Below, in pieces: positions 34,626-45,786 of a DNA stretch of 64,000 nucleotides. The DNA is from Catenaria anguillulae PL171. Its lineage: Eukaryota > Blastocladiomycota > Blastocladiomycetes > Blastocladiales > Catenariaceae. Below the pieces are notes generated by a model. It saw only the letters and a program-made list of their open reading frames with translations, searched no databases and was not told where the DNA came from. The position numbers and the translations under genes were made by a program. How positions within the stretch are numbered: position 1 is the stretch's first letter; each line of letters begins with the position of its first letter. Location: the NCBI GenBank assembly GCA_002102555.1, contig MCFL01000003.1, forward strand, positions 248,001 through 312,000, written 5' to 3'.

Positions 34626-36064
34626 TCAAGGTTCAGCCCTCCACATCTTCCGCTTGACCTTACGGTCTGCGCGCCTGACAAGCATGACACCCGCGGGACC
34701 ATTACCAAACGCCACCACGGCCGTTTCGTCCGGGTTACCACGCGCACTCAGCACGCGCTTGGCAAACTCGAACCTGCCATGCTCGAGGTATGGCCGCATT
34801 TGCTGCGACGTGGCGCCAGACCCGCCGAGATCAGCCGTGTCCTCGATCAACGATTTGAGCAGCGCCCAGGGCAATTGTGCAAAGGCGTCCACGAGCTTGA
34901 CGTAAGAAGGGTCGCTGGGGCTGCTGGACATGGGCACGCCGGGCGTCGATGAGAGGCCCAGAATGGGCGTGGGCAGTGTGGCGAGGGAGCTGGCAAGGAA
35001 CGAGGTAATGATGGACGAGAGCGACGTATTGAGGAGGGGCAAAAAGTCGGGCAGCGAGTCCAACGACAAGGACTGGTTGATGAGTTGGGCAACATGTTGA
35101 ACAATCGGCGACATGCCCAGGGCAGAGGCGACGGTGAGGACTGCGACCGAGAGCGAGGGGGACAACGAGTCGGGAAGCTTGGAATTGTACACGTAGGCTA
35201 AAAAAAAAAAAGGAAAGCATATGAAAGCGAGGTCAGCTTTCTTGTTTCAAATGAATATGCGAGGATATCAAGAGCACGTACACAGGCAAATGCCCATGGC
35301 ATCGTCCGAAGCCAACTCGGGCAAGAAGACATCGATGCGATACAAGTAGTCACGCCCACGGACAAAACCGAGCCCGGCCAACGACTGCTCGTCGGGCAAA
35401 TTGAGCATGGTGGCGGGATTGGCTGGCAACATGCCAAGGGGCGGCAGCAACGTGCCCGCGGGAAGTGAGCGCAACGTCAACAAGCGCTCACGGAAGTAGG
35501 GCACACGGCCAAGAGAAGAGAATGGCAAGGGTAAACCTTGGCGAAATTGGGTGCACTGACGCACAGCACAGCGTCTGCCCATTGGCCGCCGACAAGGCCG
35601 TGTGTGAAGACTTGCTCGTCGACGGGAATGATGGGACCCTCAACGATCGGGGCAGTGGTGGTTGGTGGGACCACGGTCGAGGGGGTTGAGGTTGCGGCAG
35701 AGGTTGCGGCCGGGTCGTTGGTGAGGTGTTGATCGTGCTGGCCCGGGTGAGAGTGGATCGAGACGGTGGGCGAGGCCGGGGCCGGAGCAGGGGCCGGGGT
35801 GGATGCGCCGGTGTAGTGATGTTGGTGGTTGATGTGGAGCATCTTTGCGGGAAAGCCGGGGGGAGGTCCAATGTGCTGGTGGTGCTGGGAGGTGCTGTGG
35901 GCTTGGAAGGAGGGGGTGGGATTGGAGGATCCGTTGGGCTGATCAGGACTTGCAATTGGGTACGCTAGTAGCATGGAGTGCGAGTGGGAAGAAGGGGATG
36001 CATTGCCTTGAAGATCAAGATCCGGGGATGGCGATGTTGAGAGCGAGCGAGAGAGCGACTGCTG

Positions 36065-36095
<31 letters not shown>

Positions 36096-36121
36096 CTCTG
36101 ACAAGTTGCTTGGGCTAGCAT
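34626..36121 (-). CDS. BTB/POZ-domain protein with an SQ-repeat N-terminus (one frame break)
   Basis: The start at 36121 (MLAQATC) leads into a Ser-Gln repeat (residues 8-19), encoded by repeated GAGCCA units at about 36065-36110, then a Pro/Ser/His-rich arm to residue 185. The BTB fold begins with FTHGLVGGQWADAVLCV and continues with CHSLLLA, VPYFRERLL, and after the intron (35198-35281) YVYNSKLPDSL. The C-terminal part (LPWALLKSLIEDTADL, FEFAKRVLSARG, GPAGVMLVRRADRKVKRKMW) matches a fungal BTB family by my recollection of its end. BTB proteins often serve as adaptors for cullin-3 ligases. The frame slips once near 35515, between HSLLLA and VPYFRE. An upstream extension to 36487 lacks conserved sequence and was left out. 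Confidence 0.75.
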
Positions 36122-36693
36122 TTTTGGTGTTGTGATCACGGTGACTGCTGGTTCGAACGTCTGACGCTGGTCAAAGTCGCGACGTTCAACAAGGCAGCAT
36201 ATACTGTTAGCGTTAGTGCACACAATGAGTGGAAGGATGACATGGGTGTGGAAAATACAGCAGAGACGGCTGTCAATATTCATCTGCAGCTGCAGAGTGC
36301 CCTGTACGGCCGGCGCAAGTCCAGAACCAAACCAGTTGAACCGGCGCGTGCAGAGCGACACACGACACACGACGAACCCATGGCCATTGACCACGCAAAT
36401 CTGCCACGCGACACACAAGGAGAGGAGAAACACACCCGGAGAATACAGTAGGGTAGGCGTGATGTGCCGTAGCTTGTCTTGGGACACTCACGCAATGCGG
36501 AACATGGAGTTGATGCATTCAATATGAAGGGACGCGCCCGTGAAAGTGTGACGGCACCTGCAACTGGGATCGGCGAGTCGGGACGAGTCGGCCGCCGATG
36601 CGTCTCGCGTGCAAGCAACCGGTTTCATTTCAATTTGCAATTGCAATTGCACTGGTATATATACCGTACGACACATGTAACATACCATGCACC
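36122..36693. promoter_or_regulatory. Divergent region between the BTB gene and SYF2, with a palindromic TATA element
   Basis: The 572-base region holds no recognised gene. Close to SYF2 it has an ATTGCA repeat (about 36632-36650) and the perfect palindrome GGTATATATACC at 36654-36665, 30-40 bases upstream of the SYF2 start codon, a good TATA box candidate. Confidence 0.5.
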
Positions 36694-37969
36694 ATGCCAC
36701 CATCAAAGCCAAAGCAATCGCCCTCCGCAAAGGCTTCCCAAATGGCCAATGCTCAATCAAAGGCAAAGGTCACCACCATGCAATCTCCGCCGTCTCCAGC
36801 AGCCTCTTCGTCGCCATCAATGGCAACGTCAATGCCATTGCCAAAGTCCCCTCTCCCAACATCGCCCTCCAGTTCCTCTTCGCCAAAAGGTCGCACTGTG
36901 ACCAAGCCCGCCTCTACAACGCCATCATCGCCATCGTCAGTCAAACCAAGTCGTTCCCACAAAACCGAGTCGGACGCGGGGGCATCCGACCATTCTGAAG
37001 ACGAGTCGGATTCCGACTCCGATGACTCGGACACACTCGACAGCGACGACGACTTTTCCGGTCCGGGCATGGATCAAGTACAAGCCCGTCTTGCCAAATT
37101 CTCCAGTCTTCGTGCTCGCATTGTATGTCTGCGCTCGCCTCGTTCCTCACCCTCACATTGCGTCTTGTTTGTTCACCTTGGTTGGTCCATTGCCATCTTT
37201 CGCAGCGTCAAACCGAAAACGACAACCGCAAAGACCTTGTCGCCGCTCAGGGCAATCGCCGCTTACCCGCCAGTGTCCAGCGCAAACTCGAGCGCAAGCG
37301 CGCTGAAGCACTCGAACTGCTTCAAAAGCGTGAGCTCGAGGCCAACGGTCAGGATTTCCAGCGCCACAAGAACTTGAACTACTCGGCACAAGATGTCGAG
37401 TCGTGGGATCAGGTGCAGACAAAGAAGCGCCAACGCGCCAATGTCGAGTTTATCGGTACGTCTTGTCTTCTTGGGCTCTCACGTTGCACCTTGCCCAATT
37501 GCCCAGTCACCCACTTGGATTCCCCGTTGCTATAGATCCGACCGAGGGCACGCACAAGCGGTTCAAGAAACTTGGCGAGGCCCTCAAGGCCGACCACGAG
37601 GCGTACGACGCACAACGTGCAACGGCCGCTGTGACGGGCGATATCGATTCATTTTACGGCGACTTGGATGGGCTCGATGTTGCTGCCAAACCCGGCGCGA
37701 GGGATGTCGACCGGATGGTGGCGGACCTCAACAAGCAGTACGGCACTCTTTTTCTTTTTGCCTCATTTCTACCTATGTCTGACGCTTTGTTTGTGCTCTT
37801 CAGGATCGAGATTGCCGCAAAGTCGAGTCGTCGCCGCATGTTCAACCCAGATGAGGATGTCAGTTATATCAATGACAAGAACCGCAAGTTCAATGAGCGT
37901 GCTGGTCGGGCATACGACAAGTACACGCAAGAAATCAAGGAGAGTCTGGAACGCGGAACCGCCCTGTGA
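36694..37969 (+). CDS. SYF2: Pre-mRNA splicing factor SYF2
   Basis: SYF2 is a subunit of the Prp19/NTC-related part of the spliceosome. Four exons give 348 residues, with introns at 37123-37205, 37456-37535 and 37738-37803. The first 140 residues are Ser/Pro-rich, then strongly acidic with Asp-Ser repeats; this arm is longer than in yeast. The conserved body starts with RLAKFSSLRARIRQTENDNR and goes on with NYSAQDVESWD, KRFKKLGEALKADHEAYD, and ends with RRRMFNPDEDVSYINDKNRK and FNERAGRAYDKYTQEIK, the family's hallmark end. No frame break. It is transcribed divergently from the BTB gene and in the same direction as RAD2. Confidence 0.94.
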
Positions 37970-38217
37970 GTTGAATCGTTCCAGGCCTCCGCTTGGGCAC
38001 TGCTTCTTGTGTTCTGTATTTTTCGTTCTGTATATATATTTACAGTTCCTGTGCCTGTGCATGGCCATCATGTCAAGCGACAGTGACTTGGTGACTCACT
38101 AGCTGCCTTGTCTCTTGGCATTCAACACGATGAGGACAAGACACACACACTTATCATACACTCAATGAATTGACCTCGGACCAATACCCAAAGCAATTCA
38201 CCAATTCAGCCAGTACA

Positions 38218-41200
38218 ATGGGAGTCAAGAACCTGTGGCAAATCCTTGCGCCAGCCTCACGCGCCGTTCGCCTCGAGACCCTGCAAGGGCAAGTGCTGGC
38301 CATTGACGCATCCATCTGGCTGTTCCAGTTTCTCAAGGCCATGCGTGATACCGAGTCGGGCGAGTCGCTCGAGGGCAGTCACCTGCTGGGCTTCTTTCGC
38401 CGCATCTGCAAGCTGCTGTTTTGGGGTGTCAAGCCCATTTTCGTCTTCGACGGTGCTCCTCCGGCATTGAAGCAGGCGACTTTGGTGGGTACCCGATCAA
38501 TGGATTGAACGCATCATATGGAACATAATATTGATGGCGGTGTCTGATGGCTGCATATGTAGGCCGAGCGGCGCAAGCGCAAAGAGGGAAAAGCCATTGA
38601 CGTGACTCGGACCGCTCGCCAACTTCTTTCGACTCAGCTGCAGCTCGCCTCGATTGACCAGTCTGGGGGTGCACAGCCCATCCCAATCGGACTCCCAAAG
38701 GCCAAGAAGAACGCTCCTCGCGACCCATTTGCTTTGCCCAGCGCAGCCGACTGGTCCTCGATCGTCCACGAACGTGCAACTCGCGGTGCCGGCTCGCGCA
38801 AGAACGAGGATATTCGCATGCCCATGCTCCGCGAGGAGCTCGAATACGAATCGGACGCCGAAACCAACGACGGCTCGCTCTCTCTGGCCAACCCAGATGC
38901 CTTTGCTTCATCGTCGGCCATGGATGTCGGTGACGGTGACGGCAACCAGCGGCCAGCCAGAGCCAGAGCGGCCGCGGGTGTAACCGACTCACGCTACGAC
39001 GCCGACGAAGCCGAATTCCTGCGCCACCTGGCCATGCTTCAATCCTTGGAATCCTCGCGCACATCTGGCGCCGTTTCACAAGCGCAGGTCGATCAAGACG
39101 CCGCCTACGCGGCACAGCAATTCAAATCCATGCCGATCGAGGCGCAGCACGAGCTGCTCACCAAACTCAAAGACCGGTCGCGGGCGCCCTCACTGCGCCG
39201 CGTGGCCAAAATGATTCGCGCGTCACAGTCGGCAATGGACTTTTCAAAGTTGCAAATCCAAGCGCTCATGCGACGCAACTTCTTGACGCAGACGTTGCAC
39301 GAGGCCACTGGGTTTGCTGGCGCTGGCACCGACTCGGCGGCCGCTGGAGCAAGCGCTGGAGGCGGCAAGGGCAGGGTCCGGCGGATTGCGAGCGATCGGC
39401 ATCGGGCCTATGTATTGACCAAGAACGACAATGGGATTGGATTCAAGTTTGATGCGGCAAAGGATCAGGGACCGCAGATTTTGGAAGCAAACGAAATTGA
39501 TCGGACGTCGCTCGAGGTGGTGGCAAGAGATCGTGCATCGTTTCCGCTGGTGGGCGTGGACAAGGTGCTTGAATTTGTGGGCGAAGATGTGCTCGACGAT
39601 CAACAGCGTGCCGAGGGAATGGACGGCCAGTACGATGAGGACGACGAGGACATGCTTCAGTTTGAGCCGGTGGTTGCCGCGTCGTTGCCGCCCGAGGTGG
39701 CCGATATGCTCGACATTTTGCCAGTGCACTTCTCGAACACGTTTGCGCTTGGAACCGAGATGTTGCACTCGACAGTTGGGTGGACCGCCGGCGAGCTGCA
39801 GCAAGCCCTCATGGATTGCAGGGCGCGACTGGGTAATGTCAAGCTGTTGCTCTCAAGTGGCGACCAGGAACAGGTGGAGCACTATGAAAACTTGACGTTT
39901 TGGGCCGATTTCTTGGATATGATGATCGCGAGACGCGAACGGCTGGACCGTGAGGCGGCCGAGCGGATGGCCGCTGAAGCGACTGCAGCGGCCGCCGTGT
40001 CCTCCAGGAAGCGTGGGCGACAAGTTTTTGCCTTGGACTCGGATTCCGACTCTGGCTCGTTTGATGGTGACATTCGGCCCGCCAAGCGATTTGCGGGTGA
40101 TGATGAGCAGGACGAAATGGACCCAATGCTTGCGTCGTCGTCATCGGATGTGATTATCAGCCATCCAGTGGACGGTGGGTTCATTGCGCCACTCGCCTTG
40201 CACGCTCGCCGCAGTTCGTTTTCCCAGTCGAGCGCGAGTTCCTCTGCCGCACCCGCTCCCTCGCGTCGGTCAAACATGTTTGCAGTTCTCGACGATTCCG
40301 ATTCCGACTCTGATTCTGAGCCGGCACATTCGTTTGGTGATTCCGTGTGTCAGGATCGGTCCCAGGACAAAGTTCAGGGTGCCTGCTTACCTTTCTCACT
40401 TCTTGAATGTGCAGAAGGCATTCGCCCTGACCCATCTCTGCTTATAGATGCCGACAGCCACGACGACATGGACATCCAGAAAGCCATGTGGGACTCGGTC
40501 GCATATCAACACGCCGCACCCGCATCGCTGCCACATTCCCCAGATCGCGTCCCCACCTCGCCGATACCTTCGCAACCTCTCGTGGTCATGAATCAATCCC
40601 CGCCGACACCTCGGCCCAGATTCGACTTGACCACTTTGCACAGCGACAATGACAGCGACGACGATGCGATTTTCGAGCCAGATACTACCACTTCGTGCCC
40701 TGCCCCGCCCGTGCCTGCGGCTGCAAAAGCGCCAGTAGTGGATCTCGATGAAGGTGACAAGTTCGATGTGGCCACGTTCACCTTTGTGGACATACCCCAA
40801 ATGGGGCTACCTCCTGTCGTGTATTCTGCGGGCTCTCAAGTCGAGCTTCAAGACGTTGAGCAGGAGCACTTTGACCACAGTCCCGGTCCAAAGCAATTTG
40901 TGGACATGGGTGATGAGGATGATGACGAGGATGCAGGATTTGTGGATGTTGTTGATATGTCTTCCTCCTCCCCGGCAATCCGCGATTCGCCCTCACAATC
41001 CACCCGCCCCGAATCCACCACACATGCCCAGCAAGTCGAATCCACCCCCGAAGAAAAAGCCGTGCCATCGCTTGGCTCTCTGTCGCCGCAACCGGCTCAC
41101 GCTCAAACATTAGCGGACGAGACCCACGAGCCCGACCATGCCAGCGACGACGAAGACGAGCTCTTCATGATTGCTGTCGCGCAGCGTGCCGAAGAAGACC

Positions 41201-42363
41201 AATTCAGCAAGTTTCTCTCGGACCTGCAACAGCGCGACTTGACTTCGATCCAAGCCGACCTCGAGCGCGAACGTGCATCGCTCGAAGCAAAGATTCGCAC
41301 CGAGCGTCGCGACGCCGATGTCGTGACACCCGAAATGGTGGCTGAAACCCAGGCCTTGCTGCGCTTGTTTGGCATCCCGTACATCACGGCACCTGCAGAA
41401 GCCGAGGCGCAGTGTGCTTGGTTGGCCAAGGAGGGGCTCGTCGACGGCGTTGTCTCGGACGACTCGGATACTTTCTTGTTTGGGGCGCCCATCGTCTACA
41501 AGAACATGTTTACAAACGCAAAGTACGTCGAGTGCTACACGTCCGAGGGCATCGAGCAAGCGTTGCAGTTGGACGTGTCATCATTGATTCAGTTGGCATA
41601 CTTGCTTGGATCCGATTACACGACCGGGATTCAAGGCATTGGCGCCGTGTTGGCCATGGAGACATTGGCAGCGTTTCCTCGTGGATTGCAAGAGTTCGCG
41701 GAATGGGCCAGGGATCCAAAGGCATCGTCCACTGTGCCGGACGATCCGCAGGCAACCGCGACGCGCAAGAAACTCAAGCGCGTTGCAGCCAATGTTCCCA
41801 CCCACTTTCCGGATCCAGCCGTCGAGCAGGCCTACTTGCGGCCCGAGGTGGACGAGTCTCGAGACCCGTACTCGTGGGGCGTGCCGGATGTGAACGGAAT
41901 CAAGCAACTATTGTGGGAGCGGCTGGCGTGGCATCCTGACAAGACCGAGTCGACGCTCAACCCAGTGATTACAGCATACAACAAGGCACGGGCCGGTGGT
42001 GGGCTGCGCCAGACGACCTTGTTCGGCTTTGGGTTTACTGGGTACATACCCAATTCAAGGACGCGGACCAAGGGCATCACGAGTGACCGGATGAAAAAGG
42101 CGATTGATGCAAAACGAACGCAAAAGGGCGGAGCGTCAGAAGAGGCTGCAGCGAGCAGTGTTAAGTGCAACGGTATGACCAAAGCCAAGGCAACGAAAGG
42201 TCATAGTAAGAACAAGGGTTCTGCAGCGCCGAAGCGGACTGGCCGACGACGTGTAGCGAAAAAAGCAGCTGTCTTCGAGTCTGATTCAGAACCGAATGCG
42301 TCATTGTCCGATTCGGAATCCGGATCCAGCGGGCTTTCGGATGTTGAAGGTGCAGACTCCTAG
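38218..42363 (+). CDS. RAD2: XPG/RAD2 structure-specific endonuclease
   Basis: RAD2/XPG makes the 3' cut in nucleotide excision repair. Two exons (intron 38485-38562) give 1355 residues. The N-terminal nuclease block starts [15 protein letters not shown] and holds [11 protein letters not shown] and [14 protein letters not shown] spacer of over 700 residues, acidic and Ser-rich, separates it from the internal block: [34 protein letters not shown] and [20 protein letters not shown], with the metal-binding Asp/Glu set complete. The long spacer distinguishes XPG from FEN1 and EXO1. Near the C-terminus [11 protein letters not shown] fits a PCNA-binding PIP box, followed by Lys/Arg-rich nuclear signals. 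A 40-base stretch near 40376 with GT and AG ends could be a very short intron but need not be removed. The frame is clean. Confidence 0.95.
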
Positions 42364-42568
42364 GAGTGATTCATCTACGCACATGATTGTTTGGTAGACG
42401 AGGCCTGGCTGTCCATAATCCAAAATCAACGACATTTACATTCGTAAAAGAAATTCCGAAATAGCAGTGGACGGTGAACTGATATCATAAATACGAGAGC
42501 GAGCCAACAAAACGATAACGAAAAACCCATTCGTATGTCAACAACAACAGCTCGACTCAACTCAATTT

Positions 42569-45235
42569 TCACATGATGCGAACCTTTGACCGATCGGCCG
42601 TCACATACAACACACCGAGCTCGGTGTACTCGCGCAACATATCTTCCAGCTGCGCCTCGGTCATGCCCTTTGCAATGACGCGCTCACGCAACTCCGACAT
42701 AGGTACCTCGCCCGTCTCCATGTCGTCGTCCTCGTCGCCCGCACCGCCTACCGTCGCCGCGGCCTCCTCGGCACCTACCATTTGCTTGAGCAGGTTGAAG
42801 ATGGCCGTGGTAGGATTCTCGCCACGCTTACGCTTGCCCGACCGCTTGTCCGACAGCGACTGCTTGGACACGGACATGAGCCTGAGCGCCTCGTCCACAT
42901 CGCCAACCGACACCTCGGACGAGAAGCGCAGCCGGCACAGGGCTTGCGACATGCGCAAGATGGACACGAGTGTACGAGCGGTCGTGTACCCGTAATCCGT
43001 TGGCTGGCGTGCTTCTTCCTTGCGAATCCCGACGTACACGTTGGTCATGTACTCGCCAACCGCGGCAGGGACAATGGGCCGCTCGCGCACGGCTTGCGAA
43101 ATGTATACGCGCATTTCCTCCTCGGTCAGTAGCACTTGGTCCGACTTTTCGGGCGCTTGGTTGAGCATGTGCACTTGGGTGACGTGCTGCGCCAACCGGA
43201 CGTCATTGTCCATGTCGGGGGTATCGAGGAGGAGGAAGACAATATCGAAACGGGAAAGCAGGGCGGCGGGCAAGTTGATGTTTTGATTGGGCGAAAGTGC
43301 CGTGTTGTATCGACCGTACACCGGGTTGGCGGCAGCAAGAATCGAGGCACGCGCATTGAGCGTGGTCACGATGCCGGCCTTGGAAATGGAGATGGTTTGC
43401 TGTTCCATGACTTCGTGGATGGCCGTCTTGTCGCCGTCTTCCATCTTGTCGAATTCATCGATACAGCAGATGCCCTATCAAGCCATGGCATAAGCAAGCA
43501 AAACTTGAGTGTGAGGGACAAGTGATGTCGGAGGAAACAAGGAGACGAGCATACGTTGTCGGCAAGCACAAGTGCACCGCCTTCCAGGACCATCTCACCC
43601 GTCACGGCATCCTTCATGACGGCTGCCGTCAAACCCACGCCCGAACTACCCTTACCCGTCGTGTACACGCCGCGGGGCGCCACCTTGGACGTCCACTTGA
43701 GCAATTGCGACTTTGCCACACCAGGGTCACCCATGAGCAACACATTGATGTCACCACGAATCTTCATGCCGTCGCCCACTTTCTTGGTGACACCACCAAC
43801 AAGCAGCAACAAGAGGGCCTTCTTGACATCCTCCATGCCATAAATTTCGGGGCAAATCGAGTTGGCCAGCACCTCGTACACATTGTGGCCGTGGAGCTTT
43901 TCGTGAATCTGGGCCATGACTTGATCTGCATCGGCCATGTTGGCCATGACATCGTACGTCTTCTTTGTCTGCTCCACATGCATGGCGTCCAAGTAGGTAT
44001 CCGCCAAGAGGCCAGCGCGCAACGCCTTGTACCCCGTGTAGGGCGTGGGCAAAAAGATGCCGGCAATCGTCACAATGTCGCCCGTATTGACCGACCTGGT
44101 CAGCCCCTCGTACAAGTGCACCGTCATTGTGCGCGGAATGTGGCCCATGGGCACCTGATCGGCCAACTCCTGGATCTTTGCCTCCTGGAACCGCAAAAAC
44201 TTTGACGCACGCACTTGCATGTGTAGCTTGCCGCGTGCACGGTTTGCTGTGCAAAACTGCGATTGGCACTGCTGCAGTGGCGTCACGGAGCGTGCCTTGA
44301 CCTCTTGAAACACTTCGCATCCGCACACGTCGCACGAATAGGTGCACACGGTCAACAACGGCTTCACGTCCGATACGCGTGTGATGATGCCGCGCAGTTG
44401 CACGAGCTGGCCAATGTGCTGCGCCTTGATGTCGCGCACGGCCTTGGATGGGTGTTTGGATTGAGGTACAAAGAAGACGGAGTAGCGGCGTTTGAGCGAG
44501 GCGGGGAATTGGACCGGTTGCGAGCCGTCGTCGGCGACTTGCGCTTCCATGGCTTGCCGGTGGTGGATAATGACGTCGATGATGGTATCGGATTTGGAGA
44601 GCTATTGACAAAGAAATCAGTGAACCATCGTTCCACTGTTGACCATATTGGAGAAGCAGTTTGAAGTCGTACAGGATTGGTTGGGACGGGCATGATCTTG
44701 TCGATGACTTGCGAAAAGAGGTCAACGTAACGCTTGGTGTTTTGCTTGATGCGCTGACAGAGGTCGTCGTTGAACTGCGCATGTGTGCAACGATTGCAAA
44801 ACGGATCAGAATTCGGAATGCCCAACGAGAATGGGCAAGGAATGGAAACACAAACCTCAAAGACGTCATCGAGCTGAATTCGAACCGAGTCCTCGTTGCG
44901 GTCGGCAACTTGGCCCTGTTTGTCGAAGTTTCGTGTGAGCGGTACCGAGATGAAGAGGTGGGATACTTTGGACCACGAACCAATGTGTCGAGGTACTTGA
45001 TGGTGGTTTGAAGGTTGTCGAAGGGGCCATCCTGATGCACCTCGGCTTGTGTCTTGAAAGTTAAGAGGAAGTCCTCAATCAGCTCTGCCAAAAGCCAAAT
45101 TGAGCCCGGGAATGTGCAAGTGTAAAGGGCGAGATCAGCCGGGGGGAGGTCATAATGTATGGCGGGGGGGCTGAAAAAGGCGGACGACAGACCCTTTTCC
45201 TTTTCAAAGTTGATGTTGAAGGCTGCTGTTGCCAT
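42569..45235 (-). CDS. MCM7: DNA replication licensing factor MCM7
   Basis: MCM7 is one of the six subunits of the replicative helicase. The zinc finger is [10 protein letters not shown]...CQSQFC. The ATPase core has Walker [14 protein letters not shown], Walker [21 protein letters not shown] and the arginine finger [23 protein letters not shown] and [17 protein letters not shown] are typical of MCM7. Introns fit at 44775-44855, 44602-44672 and 43475-43554; the last joins ADN to GICCIDEF. The start at 45235 ([15 protein letters not shown]) leads to FLLTFK and IKYLDTL. Between there and [22 protein letters not shown] (about 44960) the frame changes with no clear splice pair, so either an intron is missed or one base is off. 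The C-terminal winged helix ends at 42569. NOG2 lies head to head upstream. Confidence 0.93.
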
Positions 45236-45786
45236 GGTGGTGGTCGGTTCGGGCGTGATCGTGTGTGTGGAGACGAGGTGCAATATGGTCAAGACCGGCG
45301 AGCGATAGAGGGGCAAGCGGGTCGGTGCGAGGGTTGGAAATGTGAATCAACTCGTATTCATGGAGTCTTGTATCATTGATCCTTTTGCGTCCATGTAGAC
45401 GACAGGTACTCGGGTACACGGCAACGAGCGCAGCCGACAGGAGCGAGACAACAGAGGATGAGGATGGAGGCGTGAGAACTGATCAGGGCCACCGTGTTGC
45501 GCCTCACACGATACCACGTGACGGTGGATGCATTCTGCCAACGGTGCTTTACTTTGTCTCTCAGCGTCAACCTGGCAGTATCCACGACCGCAAGTCATTG
45601 CATCGAATTGTAACTTTACGTAACGTAACGTCAATGCAAGCTTGATAGTTCTTGAACCGACGAATCAAATCAACCGCCGCACTCGTAACCGTTCCGTTTC
45701 GCTCTGTTCCGCTCCCTTGTCCATCCACCGCGGTCCATCTCGCCGTTTGCTCGCCTACACCCTTCCCCAGCCGTCAATCATCAATC
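45236..45786. promoter_or_regulatory. Divergent promoter region between MCM7 and NOG2
   Basis: This 551-base region holds no recognised gene. It contains a block of TTACGT elements, listed separately, and a CT-rich leader with CCGTTCCG and TTCCGCT strings just ahead of NOG2. Confidence 0.4.
45615..45633. promoter_or_regulatory. TTACGTAACGTAACGTCA block upstream of NOG2
   Basis: Three overlapping ACGT cores, one of them in the palindrome TTACGTAA and the last as the CRE half-site ACGTCA, lie about 155 bases upstream of the NOG2 start. These are candidate bZIP sites. Confidence 0.45.

Noticed and set aside
36028-36110. A Gly-Ser repeat readable on the plus strand
   Set aside because: It is the antisense of the Ser-Gln repeat of the BTB gene.
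40376-40447. A possible very short intron in RAD2
   Set aside because: The frame stays open without removal and the stretch lies in the variable spacer, so nothing requires splicing.
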